NCBI RefSeq assembly: GCF_018863395.1
Contig: NZ_JAHKRR010000010.1
Location: forward strand, 1-41,297
Source of the DNA: Sinomicrobium weinanense
GTDB taxonomy: Bacteria > Bacteroidota > Bacteroidia > Flavobacteriales > Flavobacteriaceae
Length of the DNA: 41,297 bases
Reading direction: 5' to 3'
The translations under genes were made by a program, and so were the position numbers. The notes beneath the pieces were generated by a model. It was given only the letters and a program-made list of their open reading frames with translations. It had not been told where the DNA came from and ran no database searches. This document shows, piece by piece, positions 8,651 to 16,628 of the stretch (position 1 is its first letter; each line of letters begins with the position of its first letter).

Positions 8651-9487
8651 TTATTCTTTTTTAATGATCATCACTCCATACCTGGTCAGACGACTGAACG
8701 GGTTCCAACCCTGTTTTCCCCTTCTCTCAGGGACTGTCGTTGTACTGGTTGTATTCAGGATTTCCATGATCACATCCCATTCTTCCTGTCTGTCTCCCAC
8801 GGATACATCGTGAGTGACACATCCCCAGCTTTCGGTTCCCATGTGCCACCTGAACCCATCCCTTGCAGTGGTTTCATCCCTGTCATTATAAGGGTCTCCG
8901 TCTTTTGAATCCAGCCTGAACCATCCGGAGTGACGGGTATCTGCATCATTGTCCAGAATATCATATCGCCCATCGGGTATAGGCCTTTGCATGGGCTTGT
9001 CCGGGTTTCTTGTAACGATCCCATGATCGGCCTGCCCCCCGGTAAAAACATGTTGTACAACCAATATCTGATTGTGGGTCAAATGGCCGTTACTGTCCCT
9101 GATGCCTCCCGTTTTATAGTCTGAAGCACTGACCTTAATACCGGGAAGCCCTTCTTTATAATGGTCCAGGTCTATAAGTGCCAGCCTTCCGGTGGACCTG
9201 TTAAATACTACTACCACACCCTGAGGTTCCGTCCTGCCCTGATATCTCGATTTGCCTTCCATTCCGATCGGCGCTATCAGCAAACCTCCTGCGCTGACAG
9301 GTACAATAAAACTTCGCTTCCCATATTCGTTCAGATAATATTGCTCTTCACGCTCTAAAAGGGATCCCGGACTATTCCCCGGGTTCTGCCTAAGTACCAT
9401 ATTGACTTCCTCGAGGTTAGCGCCTATACGGACGAGATCATCTATTTTGTTTAAGACCTCATTTATTGATCCTACGTTTATATCCAT
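8651..9487 (-). CDS. Putative T6SS effector with an L,D-transpeptidase-like (Tlde1-like) active site
   Basis: 278 aa, no signal peptide. VVVVFNRSTGRLALID (about residues 91-106) resembles the opening strands of YkuD/DUF2778 domains. After IPDGRYDI (170-177) and GWFRLDSKDGDPY comes FRWHMGTESWGCVTHD, giving H215, S220, G222 and C223. YkuD enzymes have a conserved His then S-H/x-G-C. Tlde1 effectors of Salmonella use this fold to trim tetrapeptide stems and exchange D-amino acids. Here the residue before the Gly is Trp, an unusual variant. The 50-residue N-terminus is helical and might be a loading region. The flanks are tssD (11 bp upstream) and a lipoprotein gene (33 bp downstream), with vgrG next, which fits a toxin carried in the tube. 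No biochemical identity can be claimed. Confidence 0.62.
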   Translation of the reverse strand: MDINVGSINEVLNKIDDLVRIGANLEEVNMVLRQNPGNSPGSLLEREEQYYLNEYGKRSFIVPVSAGGLLIAPIGMEGKSRYQGRTEPQGVVVVFNRSTGRLALIDLDHYKEGLPGIKVSASDYKTGGIRDSNGHLTHNQILVVQHVFTGGQADHGIVTRNPDKPMQRPIPDGRYDILDNDADTRHSGWFRLDSKDGDPYNDRDETTARDGFRWHMGTESWGCVTHDVSVGDRQEEWDVIMEILNTTSTTTVPERRGKQGWNPFSRLTRYGVMIIKKE

Positions 9488-9498
9488 ACTTATGCGAT

Positions 9499-9894
9499 CT
9501 ATATAGCCGGCGGCCAGTTCTTGTCGAACCTGGATCCGTTGATATTGATCTCCTTGGACACAATGGTGATCTCTGCACGCATGGGAAGGGAATCGTCTGA
9601 GTCAAAGGCCTCTTCATAAGTCACACAATAGGCTTTTTTAAACTCAAGCCCCCGCATCTTGGACATTCCGTCCCTACGATAAAACACAAACTTCCCGTCC
9701 CGGACCTGGCTCGGGTTCCGCATCCAGTCAAAAAGTGAAGTACTTTTGGTCAGCTCTACCAGCACCCGTATACGCCCTCCCCTGGGATCTGCCGCCGGCC
9801 GGTCGCTGTGGTCCGTGTCCTGTATCATGGACATTCTGTACTGAAGTACATTCATTTCTTCGTTGTCTATGGTCAATTTGGCAAGAAAACTCAT
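9499..9894 (-). CDS. tssD: T6SS tube protein TssD (Hcp), paralogue 2
   Basis: 131 aa, the normal size for Bacteroidota TssD. It shares the family landmarks with the other copy in this window: MSFLAKLTIDNEE, then a D-x-x-x-RP-x-x-x-x-RGGRI segment, a WM pair, YRRDGMSKMRGLEF and an aromatic-rich strand CVTYEEAFDS before the last strand. Hcp hexamers stack into the tube and can chaperone small effectors in the ring. The next gene starts 11 bp downstream and encodes a putative toxin, so this divergent copy may be its dedicated carrier. It begins a run of closely spaced genes extending to position 76. Confidence 0.9.
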   Translation of the reverse strand: MSFLAKLTIDNEEMNVLQYRMSMIQDTDHSDRPAADPRGGRIRVLVELTKSTSLFDWMRNPSQVRDGKFVFYRRDGMSKMRGLEFKKAYCVTYEEAFDSDDSLPMRAEITIVSKEININGSRFDKNWPPAI

Positions 9895-10279
9895 ACCCTT
9901 ATTTCTGTTTTAGTATTAAGAAGCTGTTTAAATTTTTTCCAATGGGCTGCAAAATGATGATTTCAACTCCAATCGTTCTGACTATAACTTAAGTTCTCGA
10001 TGAAGCCCTTTAAAAAAAGCACAGTAATTATTGATAAGCCTGGGGGCATAGGTTCTGTTCTGCCTTTTGCAGTTTTCTGTGTATTTTGCTAAATATAATA
10101 TTATACTTTATTCATATGACCCATTTTTTATAAAAAGGTCACTTATCCCATAGAAAACAGGGATATATCCAGAATTGGCTTAGCTTTTAGGAGGAAGGTA
10201 AATAAAGGGGAGGGTTCTTCACCATCCCCTTTGAGTAATATTTGATTTGATCACTTATTACAATAATTCAGGGAACGGT
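9895..10279. other. 385-bp spacer between the two tssD genes
   Basis: No convincing ORF. It holds the terminator of the first tssD gene at its right end and must carry the promoter of the long effector operon. I could not find a clean minus-strand TTTG/TAnnTTTG pair. A dyad TGACC...GGTCA (10117-10121 and 10137-10141) surrounds an AT-rich core and may be an operator or a small hairpin. Confidence 0.5.
10204..10232 (-). terminator. Probable terminator of tssD paralogue 1
   Basis: An 8-bp perfect stem (AAAGGGGA with TCCCCTTT) and a 13-nt loop lie about 50 bp after the tssD stop. On the minus strand it is followed by ATTTACC, a weak U-tract. This suggests the tube gene is mostly transcribed as a single-gene message. 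Confidence 0.6.
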
Positions 10280-10666
10280 TTATACCCATTCGTTGATGTG
10301 CTCTCCGCCACCACTGGCTATTACACGGCAGGAGATGGCAAAAGTTTCTGTTAAAGGATTGTCTCCTCTGTGGTCGAAGTTCTCTTTATACTTCACCAGG
10401 TATCCTTCGGTGAAATGTACTTCACGAAGTTTGGCATCGGTGTCCCGCTTGATGTAAGTGATCACTCCGTTCTTACGTTCGAAATTGTTGGTCATCCACT
10501 CGAAGAAAAAAGAATCCCCGGTAGATTCTACAGTAAGATAAATTCGTCCGCCACGGGTTACTGATGAAGGTCGTCCGGTGGCATCTACTTCCTGTGCCAG
10601 GTCGTAGTTGGCGTTGAGAATGTTTACTTTTTTTCCGCCAACAGATAATGTTGCTTTAAATGACAT
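10280..10666 (-). CDS. tssD: T6SS tube protein TssD (Hcp), paralogue 1
   Basis: 128 aa, no signal peptide. It has the typical Bacteroidota TssD layout: MSFKATLSVGGKKVNIL, a TGRPSSVTRGGRIYLTVEST loop-strand, FFEWMTNN, then a KRDTDAKLREVHF strand and a final strand ETFAISCRVIASGG. This copy looks closer to the canonical secreted tube subunit than the second copy downstream. It has a long upstream region with a candidate promoter and a hairpin terminator after it, which fits the high dose needed for the tube. Confidence 0.93.
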   Translation of the reverse strand: MSFKATLSVGGKKVNILNANYDLAQEVDATGRPSSVTRGGRIYLTVESTGDSFFFEWMTNNFERKNGVITYIKRDTDAKLREVHFTEGYLVKYKENFDHRGDNPLTETFAISCRVIASGGGEHINEWV

Positions 10667-10714
10667 AATGCTTAAATTTTAAAAATTAAGGTTAACAAAT
10701 AAAAAATACCAAAT

Positions 10715-10742
10715 CAAATATCGAATAATTTACAGCCTGCAA
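10715..10742 (-). promoter_or_regulatory. Candidate promoter of tssD paralogue 1
   Basis: Reading the minus strand, TTG (10742-10740) is followed after 17 nt by GATATTTG (10722-10715). The second box matches 7 of 8 positions of the Bacteroidota -7 element TAnnTTTG. The predicted transcript would start about 40 bp before the ATG, with the A/T-rich leader usual in this phylum. Confidence 0.4.
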
Positions 10743-10898
10743 TATATTAAACATGAATGTTTTAAGCAAAAAAAATCTCATTAAGGAAATGTTATTTCTC
10801 TTTTTGCGACTGAAAACTAAGCTGATAAGAAGTGGTAATGCATGATGCTACCTGAAAGAATATGACATTTATACGGACCCGGAAAAACAGGCTTAAAA

Positions 10899-12962
10899 TC
10901 AAAATACATAAGACAGGCCGATCCTGCCAAAATAGTTTCTCCCGTTGCCCGGGTAGAAGTAACGCGGTTGACTTCCTCCAAAACCAACGGCATTGATCAG
11001 TACAGAAGCGGCATAATTTGTGTTTAACACATTATTGATCCCTGCATTGAGCCTCAATTTCACAGGCCCGATCAGGGGCAGGGAATACCTTGCAGATGTC
11101 GTAAAAATGTTATAAGCCTTACTACTTTGTGTATTGGCATCTGTTAAAGGAATATCATCCACAAACTGATGTGATATATTTAGTGCAACATCATTTCCAT
11201 ATGCAAAATCCAGTCCGGAGCTTAATCTATGCCTGGGCACACCGGTCAAAGGGTTTCCACTGTAATCATTTTCTCCATCAACGAAATCCACAAAACTGTG
11301 GTCACTTAGCGTGTATGCAAAAAATGGGGTCAATGACAATGATCCTGAAACAGGAACTGCATACCTGGCTTCCAGTTCCAGCCCTTTATGCCTTGTTTTT
11401 CCTGCATTCCTGCCAATATACTGGTCCTCCCCCACACGTTGGGCCACCAACAGGTCTTTGATGTGCATCAGGTAAACCGTGGCATTTACCTGCATGGCCC
11501 CGTCAAACAACAAAAACTTTCCTCCTAATTCGTAATTCATTCCTTTCTCCTGGGAAATATCGGGGTTGACAACCCCATCGGGAGTCAATGTTTCCTCCAG
11601 GCCCGGGTTGGAAAATCCCCGGTCCACACTGGCAAACAATGATCCGTTTTGCCATCGGTACCGGAGTTTCATACTTGGCAAAAGAATAGGTTTAAAGCTC
11701 CGCCTTGCCGATTTATTGTCTTCTCCGATAGTGAACAGATCCTTAAAGTTATACGTCGTTTTATTAAGGTTCAGGCCTACCTGGGCGGAAAGGTTCCCGG
11801 TCAAAGGAACTTCAAATGTTGCAAAGATGTTCAGTTGCCTCCGGAATTCCTGGTTATCGCTCAATCTATTTCCCTGAAGGCTTCCGTTGCCATTGTTGTC
11901 TTCGTATAAATTTTCAAAAGTACCCCAGTGGTATTCATCTCTATATGCCTCTCCTCCTAATGTAAAATTCCCGCTAAACAGGTTTCCCCTGAAAACAGAT
12001 CTCAGCCCGAACCCATGGGTAAATTCATCCAGAATATTGAAAGGTCTTGGCTCATAATGGTCCAGATAGGTGTAAAAGACACTTGTGCTGTTCTGAAGTG
12101 AACCTTTGAACTGATGAGAATATGTAACCCCTGCCAAAGTATATTTATTGGCCTCATATCCCCGGGCAGCCAGCCAATTGGCATCTGCATGTGTGGGATT
12201 CTCTTCAAAATCCGTCTGGTTCAGGGAGCTGGGAATTTGAGCTGTATAGTCAATGTAGTTGAACAAAAAGTCCATCCTGTCATTGTTCCCCAGTTTCACA
12301 GAGGAGGTGAGCAATAGGCCATCCCTTTCAAATTGATTGTTCTGCCGGTACCCTTCGGTTTTGAGGTGATTGTAACTAAGGTTTATGTTAAAACCGTTTT
12401 CGGAATGCCTGAAGGCCAGGTTGTTCTTGAACATCTTATACGAACCAAAGGTGGAGGAATTGGTAAAGGATGTTTTGCCCGCTTCAGGTGCCCTGGTCCT
12501 CAGGATAAGGGCGCCTCCCAGATTGGTACCAAAAGAGGAACCTTTGGGGCCTTTGATCACCTCAATGGCCCCGAGGTTTTCCATGTCATAGGCTTCGATA
12601 GTTGAAAACCCGGCACCATTGGTCACGGGAATATTATTAAAATATAATCGCAGCTTATCCGTACCATAGGGTGTTCTTGCGCCGACCCCCCTGATGGTAA
12701 TGCGGTTGGTGTTCAATGCCCCGGAAAGCAGATATACCCCTGAGATCTGATTGATGGAAGACGCAATGTCCAGCGGACTGTACCTTTCCATTTCTTTGAT
12801 CCCTATGGTACCCGAAGGAGTTATGCCCACAGCCTTTTTTTCTATCCCTTTCTCAATAAGTATAACTTCTGACAAAGAGGTGATCGAGTCTTTTTTTTGA
12901 TCCTGGGCGTAAAAAAAAGCAGGTAAAACAAGGAAGGGCAGAAAAAAACGATAGATTGTCAT
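10899..12962 (-). CDS. TonB-dependent outer-membrane receptor
   Basis: About 687 aa from the chosen start MTIYRFFLPFLVLPAFFYAQ, a clear signal peptide. The open frame extends 29 codons upstream, but those codons are basic and partly overlap the previous gene. The plug domain holds the typical segments ITIRGVGARTPYGTDKLRLYFNNIPV (in two parts), IEVIKGPKGSSFGTNLGGALIL. The rest is a 22-strand-type barrel ending in an aromatic residue (IGLSYVF). There is no STN domain and no CarboxypepD_reg domain, so it is a FecA-class transporter without signalling, unlike the SusC in the same locus. It follows a BASS-type inner-membrane carrier with 46 bp between them, so the two may import the same small solute in series. 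Confidence 0.88.
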   Translation of the reverse strand: MTIYRFFLPFLVLPAFFYAQDQKKDSITSLSEVILIEKGIEKKAVGITPSGTIGIKEMERYSPLDIASSINQISGVYLLSGALNTNRITIRGVGARTPYGTDKLRLYFNNIPVTNGAGFSTIEAYDMENLGAIEVIKGPKGSSFGTNLGGALILRTRAPEAGKTSFTNSSTFGSYKMFKNNLAFRHSENGFNINLSYNHLKTEGYRQNNQFERDGLLLTSSVKLGNNDRMDFLFNYIDYTAQIPSSLNQTDFEENPTHADANWLAARGYEANKYTLAGVTYSHQFKGSLQNSTSVFYTYLDHYEPRPFNILDEFTHGFGLRSVFRGNLFSGNFTLGGEAYRDEYHWGTFENLYEDNNGNGSLQGNRLSDNQEFRRQLNIFATFEVPLTGNLSAQVGLNLNKTTYNFKDLFTIGEDNKSARRSFKPILLPSMKLRYRWQNGSLFASVDRGFSNPGLEETLTPDGVVNPDISQEKGMNYELGGKFLLFDGAMQVNATVYLMHIKDLLVAQRVGEDQYIGRNAGKTRHKGLELEARYAVPVSGSLSLTPFFAYTLSDHSFVDFVDGENDYSGNPLTGVPRHRLSSGLDFAYGNDVALNISHQFVDDIPLTDANTQSSKAYNIFTTSARYSLPLIGPVKLRLNAGINNVLNTNYAASVLINAVGFGGSQPRYFYPGNGRNYFGRIGLSYVF

Positions 12963-13008
12963 ATACCGGGATATAAGCATGAGTTTAACGTGATATTGAA
13001 TTTTATTT

Positions 13009-14133
13009 TCATTTGACTTTTTCCTGCACCTTGTATTCTTCCTCCTCATCGGTTCCCTTCGGGGACCTTTTGTGCCAGTAAGATGCCAGTATAGATCCTG
13101 TAATGTTCATCAATGGGCCGAAGACTGCCGGCGCAAGCCCCATTGTGGCTATCTTGCCCAAAGAGTTCGCAATGCCGGAGGCAAGCCCTCCGTTCTGCAT
13201 CCCCACTTCTATCGATATCGTCCGTGCATCGCGTTCGGACATGCCCATGAGGCGTGCAAACCAATATCCCAGGGTATAGCCGAAGAGGTTATGTACGAGC
13301 ACCAGCAGCATCAGGATGCCCCCGATGTCCAGCAGACTGTCCCTTCCCGCGGCGGTGATCACCACTATGATCAACCCTATGCCGAGCATGGAGATGACCG
13401 GCATGGCCCTGTCCAGCCATTTTGCACTGTTCCCGCGGAGCTTGTTGAACAACAGCCCCGCACCGATCGGCAGGATAATCATTTTAACGATGCTCCACAT
13501 CATGGCCAGCACGTCAATTTCAATGAACTCTCCGGCCAACAGCTTCATCAACAGTGGCGTTACGAAGGGCGCCAACAGCGTGGCTATGGATGTGATCGTT
13601 ATTGACAGGGCCAGATTTGCTTTGGCCAGAAATGCCATTACATTAGAGGCAACTCCGCTGGGAGAGCAGCCGATCAGCACTATGCCTGCCGCTATCTCCG
13701 GGGGGAAGTCACTGATCCAGGCAAGTGCAAAACCCATCAATGGCATAATCATCAATTGAGCCGCTACCCCGACCAGAACCCCTTTCGGGGTCTTGATAAT
13801 CCCCACAAAATCATTTACGCTCATGGAAGTTCCCATTCCGAACATAATCACCTGGATCAATGGGATGATCAGGACGGTGAACTTAAAATCACCTATGTTT
13901 GTGAAGTACTGCGGGTAGTACAGGGCCAACGTTACCCCGGCAAATATCATGGCCGTAAATACGTTGCCGTTCAATGACCTGTACCCACTGAAACCATAGG
14001 CACAAAAAACAAAGATCCCTATGATCACAGGTCCGGCATTGGCCAGGTTACCCGTCAGGGCCATTCCGATGGCAATGCAAAGTAAAAGTAGTGAGATCCC
14101 CAATGAAGCTGAGTATATGTTCAATTTTTTCAA
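13009..14133 (-). CDS. Bile acid:sodium symporter (BASS/SBF) family transporter
   Basis: 374 aa with about ten hydrophobic segments. The family signature is plain: IVLIGCSPSGVASNVMAFLA followed by KANLALSITITSIAT (about residues 150-184), and later EVGMQNGGLASGIA (about 310-323). BASS proteins import organic anions, such as bile acids, pyruvate or pantothenate-type acids, with sodium. The protein is slightly longer than bacterial relatives, with two extra N-terminal helices and a short charged tail. In this locus it is the only clear small-molecule carrier of the inner membrane, so it probably brings in the acidic end product of the periplasmic enzymes. The substrate is not deducible. Confidence 0.9.
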   Translation of the reverse strand: MKKLNIYSASLGISLLLLCIAIGMALTGNLANAGPVIIGIFVFCAYGFSGYRSLNGNVFTAMIFAGVTLALYYPQYFTNIGDFKFTVLIIPLIQVIMFGMGTSMSVNDFVGIIKTPKGVLVGVAAQLMIMPLMGFALAWISDFPPEIAAGIVLIGCSPSGVASNVMAFLAKANLALSITITSIATLLAPFVTPLLMKLLAGEFIEIDVLAMMWSIVKMIILPIGAGLLFNKLRGNSAKWLDRAMPVISMLGIGLIIVVITAAGRDSLLDIGGILMLLVLVHNLFGYTLGYWFARLMGMSERDARTISIEVGMQNGGLASGIANSLGKIATMGLAPAVFGPLMNITGSILASYWHKRSPKGTDEEEEYKVQEKVK

Positions 14134-14219
14134 AAGTCAAGTTTGTTTTGGTTATTCTTATTTTTATTCTTCCATTGAAAATGGCATGGCCTTAGATACT
14201 GTCTAATAATTTATGGAGA

Positions 14220-14375
14220 GGTCCAAATTCTATCAAGGTCTCATTAACGATTGTCCGATCGGCAGGATGGGATGCTGAAACAACCCTTCGACATTTCGAC
14301 TGCACTTCGGCAGGCTCAGCATACCACACTCAGGATGACAGTTCAGCATGACGGAATGCGTTTTTTTTTGAAACA
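14220..14375. repeat. Intergenic repeat copy, GTCATGCTGAA type
   Basis: The segment 14237-14282 closely matches the reverse complement of 32718-32763 (shared GATGGGATGCTGAAACA and GGTCTCAT...AACGAT), so two copies of one family lie in opposite orientation 18 kb apart. The element contains several self-complementary stretches such as TTCAGCATGAC. It lies between two genes of one transcription direction and may act as a terminator or mRNA-processing site. Confidence 0.75.
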
Positions 14376-14379
14376 GCGC

Positions 14380-14871
14380 CTATAATTTATAGGCCTGTCT
14401 CGCCAAAAGCAGCCATTGCCCCTCATCGGAGAGTTTGTAAATCTGCATATTTCCGATCCGGATCTCCAATGGCTCTCCATCCCTGGTAGCGCTGGCCTGA
14501 AAAATATGTCGCACCACGGCCGTGTTCCCCGACAGAGTAATGGTCTGTTCCGGGGCCGTCACCTCCAGGAAATCAAAGGGGCCATTGAGCACATCAACGA
14601 TGAACGCCTCCCTGTCCTGCACCAGTCCGCTGGAATGGCCATAGGTCAACTTTTCCGAACAGAGCCTTTCCAAAACTTCACGGCCCGGGTTTTCCAGGGC
14701 CCTGTTAAATTCTGATACCGCGGCCTCAACATCTGCTACCGTGGGCACGGGAGCTGCTGTTTCTGCCTTTGGCGTTGTCCGGTCTTTCTTTTGGTTCCCT
14801 TCTCCACAGGACACAAGGGAGAGCAGGGCCATTGCCCAAAACACAATGGCCATAGTGTTCTTTATAGTCAT
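14380..14871 (-). CDS. Lipoprotein with an NTF2/SnoaL-like (DUF4440-type) domain
   Basis: About 163 aa from MTIKNTMAIVFWAMALLSLVSC, a lipoprotein signal. The open frame extends upstream into the previous gene, but that part lacks a signal and is unlikely. The mature domain (VADVEAAVSEFNRALENPGRE, LTYGHSSGLVQDREAFI, AVVRHIFQAS, WLLLARQAYKL) has the DUF4440/SnoaL pattern: a long first helix, then a curved sheet. Such domains bind small ligands and are sometimes lyases or isomerases. In this operon it could be a periplasmic accessory enzyme. It starts 23 bp after an RraA-like gene. No catalytic residue can be assigned. Confidence 0.8.
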   Translation of the reverse strand: MTIKNTMAIVFWAMALLSLVSCGEGNQKKDRTTPKAETAAPVPTVADVEAAVSEFNRALENPGREVLERLCSEKLTYGHSSGLVQDREAFIVDVLNGPFDFLEVTAPEQTITLSGNTAVVRHIFQASATRDGEPLEIRIGNMQIYKLSDEGQWLLLARQAYKL

Positions 14872-14894
14872 AAATCTCTGGTTTTTGTTTATCT

Positions 14895-15827
14895 CTACCA
14901 GGTCCGCTTGCTCAAGACCTTGTCCAGTTCTGCCCTGGTCATCCGGCCAAGCTCCGGCCTTTCCTTCAGCCATGCAATAAAGTCGTCCTTGATCTTATCG
15001 TTCCACTTACTGTCTATCTCACCGGTGGTGTACTTTTTGGATTTTACCATCTCAAAACCGAATACATCCTTAAGTGCCACAAATTCTGCGGTGGCCACCA
15101 CCTGTTCGGCCAAATGGGCCGGTATAAAGAGTACTCCTTCCTGTTTAGCTATCACCAGGTCTCCCGGAAGTACAATCGCTTCCCCCATTCTAATGGGTAC
15201 GTTCAGCCCCATGGCTACCATCTCTTCCAAAAAAGAGGGGTGGAAATCCCGGACAAAGGCATTGAAACCATCCAGGTCCTTAATCGCTTCCAGATCCCGG
15301 GCACTGCCGTTGAAGATCACCCCGTTGCCCGACTTGGTAAAAATCGATGTGGCCAGGGTGGCCCCCATCAGGGTACCTGCAGCAATCTTACCGAAACCAT
15401 CGGCTACATAGACATCTCCGGGAGACAGCATTTCAATGGGCCATGAATTGGTGTTTCCTTTCCGGCCCTGTGCCTGTCCGCGTTCTTTGATCTTACTTTC
15501 AACGTCCGGGCGGCTCGGCATAAACATGGCCGTAAGTGCACGGCCCACCACGGGCACATCGTCGTGCACCATCTTCCAGTTGCCTTCGAACTGGTTTGTA
15601 TACCCTTCGTTCTTCAATACCGTCCAGGCATCGTCTATTGCTATTTTCCCGGCACGCTCCAGTAAATCGTCAGGAATGTGCGGACGTCCGTCCGGAAAGC
15701 GTTCGCCTTTCCATTCAGAGGTCAAAAAAACAAGCTCTTCTTTCGGGATCGTCTGGCCGAAAAGACCAGCGGATATAAAGAATACAAAAACTGTTGCAAT
15801 GTTCAATCTGAACATGAATTTCGTCAT
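14895..15827 (-). CDS. Exported RraA-like protein (HMG-aldolase superfamily)
   Basis: About 310 aa from MTKFMFRLNIATVFVFFISAGLFGQ, a Sec signal peptide. The RraA fold is recognised by PGDVYVADGFGKIAAGTLMG and GNGVIFNGSARDLEAIKD; the R and D of the latter are the substrate and metal residues of RraA-like aldolases. The family includes 4-hydroxy-4-methyl-2-oxoglutarate aldolases/oxaloacetate decarboxylases and the RNase E inhibitor RraA. The protein is longer than the usual 160-220 aa, with added N- and C-terminal helices, and it is exported, which rules out RNase E control. A retro-aldol or decarboxylation step on a keto acid in the periplasm is the natural guess. It follows ridA-like with 29 bp between. 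Confidence 0.83.
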   Translation of the reverse strand: MTKFMFRLNIATVFVFFISAGLFGQTIPKEELVFLTSEWKGERFPDGRPHIPDDLLERAGKIAIDDAWTVLKNEGYTNQFEGNWKMVHDDVPVVGRALTAMFMPSRPDVESKIKERGQAQGRKGNTNSWPIEMLSPGDVYVADGFGKIAAGTLMGATLATSIFTKSGNGVIFNGSARDLEAIKDLDGFNAFVRDFHPSFLEEMVAMGLNVPIRMGEAIVLPGDLVIAKQEGVLFIPAHLAEQVVATAEFVALKDVFGFEMVKSKKYTTGEIDSKWNDKIKDDFIAWLKERPELGRMTRAELDKVLSKRTW

Positions 15828-15856
15828 AATAAAACTAAATGATGTGATTACTATTT

Positions 15857-16339
15857 TTAATCCAAAGCAGCTATACAATCCATCTCTACCAATGAATTTC
15901 CCGGAACCCCTCCGTAGGTGGCGACGGTGGTCCTTACCGGAGGGTTTTTGCCGAACCGCCCCTTGTAGACCTCGTTCATGGCGTGATAATCGTTCAGGTC
16001 TGCCAGGTAGACGTTTACTTTAAGTACTTTCTCCATGGAAGATCCGTTCTTTTTGAGTTCCTTTTCCAGTTCGTTGAGGACAATCTCGGTGTGGGCCTTT
16101 ATTTCAAAAGGCTCAACATGCGCTCCCTTCCCTGCTATATACAATGTATTTCCGTGCTTAACAGCCCCGGAAAACAAAGGGACTTCCTGATCGGTCACAA
16201 TATCACCCACGACCTCTTTTTTCGGTCCGGACCCTCCGGTCATGGCTTTTGCAGCGGTTGCAGCTCCTGCTCCGAACAAAGCGGCCAAGCCCATTCCAAT
16301 TCGTTTAAGTGATGATCTTCTCGATGTTTGATTTTCCAT
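15857..16339 (-). CDS. Tat-exported RidA/YjgF-family imine deaminase
   Basis: 160 aa from MENQTSRRSSLKRIGMG; the in-frame extension upstream looks non-coding. The start carries a Tat-type signal (SRRSSLKRIG, hydrophobic GLAALFGAGAA, AKA cleavage site). The mature RidA domain is complete, with the substrate-binding Arg (R136 in PPVRTTVATYGG) and Glu (E152 in LVEMDCIAALD). RidA proteins hydrolyse enamine/imine products of PLP-dependent eliminations. Most are cytosolic. An exported one near an exported PLP enzyme suggests it clears the imine that enzyme releases in the periplasm. The downstream gene encodes an RraA-like protein. Confidence 0.88.
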   Translation of the reverse strand: MENQTSRRSSLKRIGMGLAALFGAGAATAAKAMTGGSGPKKEVVGDIVTDQEVPLFSGAVKHGNTLYIAGKGAHVEPFEIKAHTEIVLNELEKELKKNGSSMEKVLKVNVYLADLNDYHAMNEVYKGRFGKNPPVRTTVATYGGVPGNSLVEMDCIAALD

Positions 16340-16421
16340 AATACAATGTTTAAAATGATTAAATATTTGTTTACTTTTTATCAAGTTATATTTTTAATTC
16401 CTGTATAATTCTCTCTGTGTC

Positions 16422-16516
16422 ACTTTGTGCCTGCTTTGTGAATCTTTGTGGTAAAATAAAGTCTATGGCATAAAAAACCACAAAGACCACTGAGTTTTTC
16501 ACAAAGGTCACAAAGT
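16422..16516. repeat. Inverted repeat with CTTTGTG/CACAAAG motifs
   Basis: The left arm (16422-16452) holds ACTTTGTG, CTTTGTG and CTTTGTGGT. The right arm (16477-16516) reads ACCACAAAG, CACAAAGG and CACAAAGT as imperfect reverse complements. It lies between the SelA-like and RidA-like genes and would form a long hairpin in the operon RNA. A similar fragment (CACAGATTCACAAAGATTT) occurs at about 40746-40764. Confidence 0.8.
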
Positions 16517-16628
16517 AGGAACTTTTGGAAATGTTTATCCTTTTTATAGCATACACGGCATTTAGCCATTAACTTATGAGTTTAACAGTTATATAACTCA
16601 AACTTTTTATTTTCAGAATTTCAATTGT

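Noticed and set aside
12963-13049. Upstream extension of the TonB receptor start
   Set aside because: The added residues are strongly basic, would put the signal peptide inside the protein, and overlap the end of the preceding gene.
13072-13605. Open frame of 177 codons on the plus strand inside the BASS transporter gene
   Set aside because: It is antisense to a clear membrane protein, is rich in His/Gln/Arg, and shows no family motif or leader.
14791-15411. Open frame of about 200 codons on the plus strand opposite the RraA-like gene
   Set aside because: It is low-complexity (Ser/Pro/Ala-rich), lacks motifs and mirrors the codon pattern of the real gene.
16422-16516. Possible CRISPR array because of repeated CACAAAG units
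   Set aside because: The units are short, arranged as an inverted repeat with irregular spacing, and no cas gene is present.
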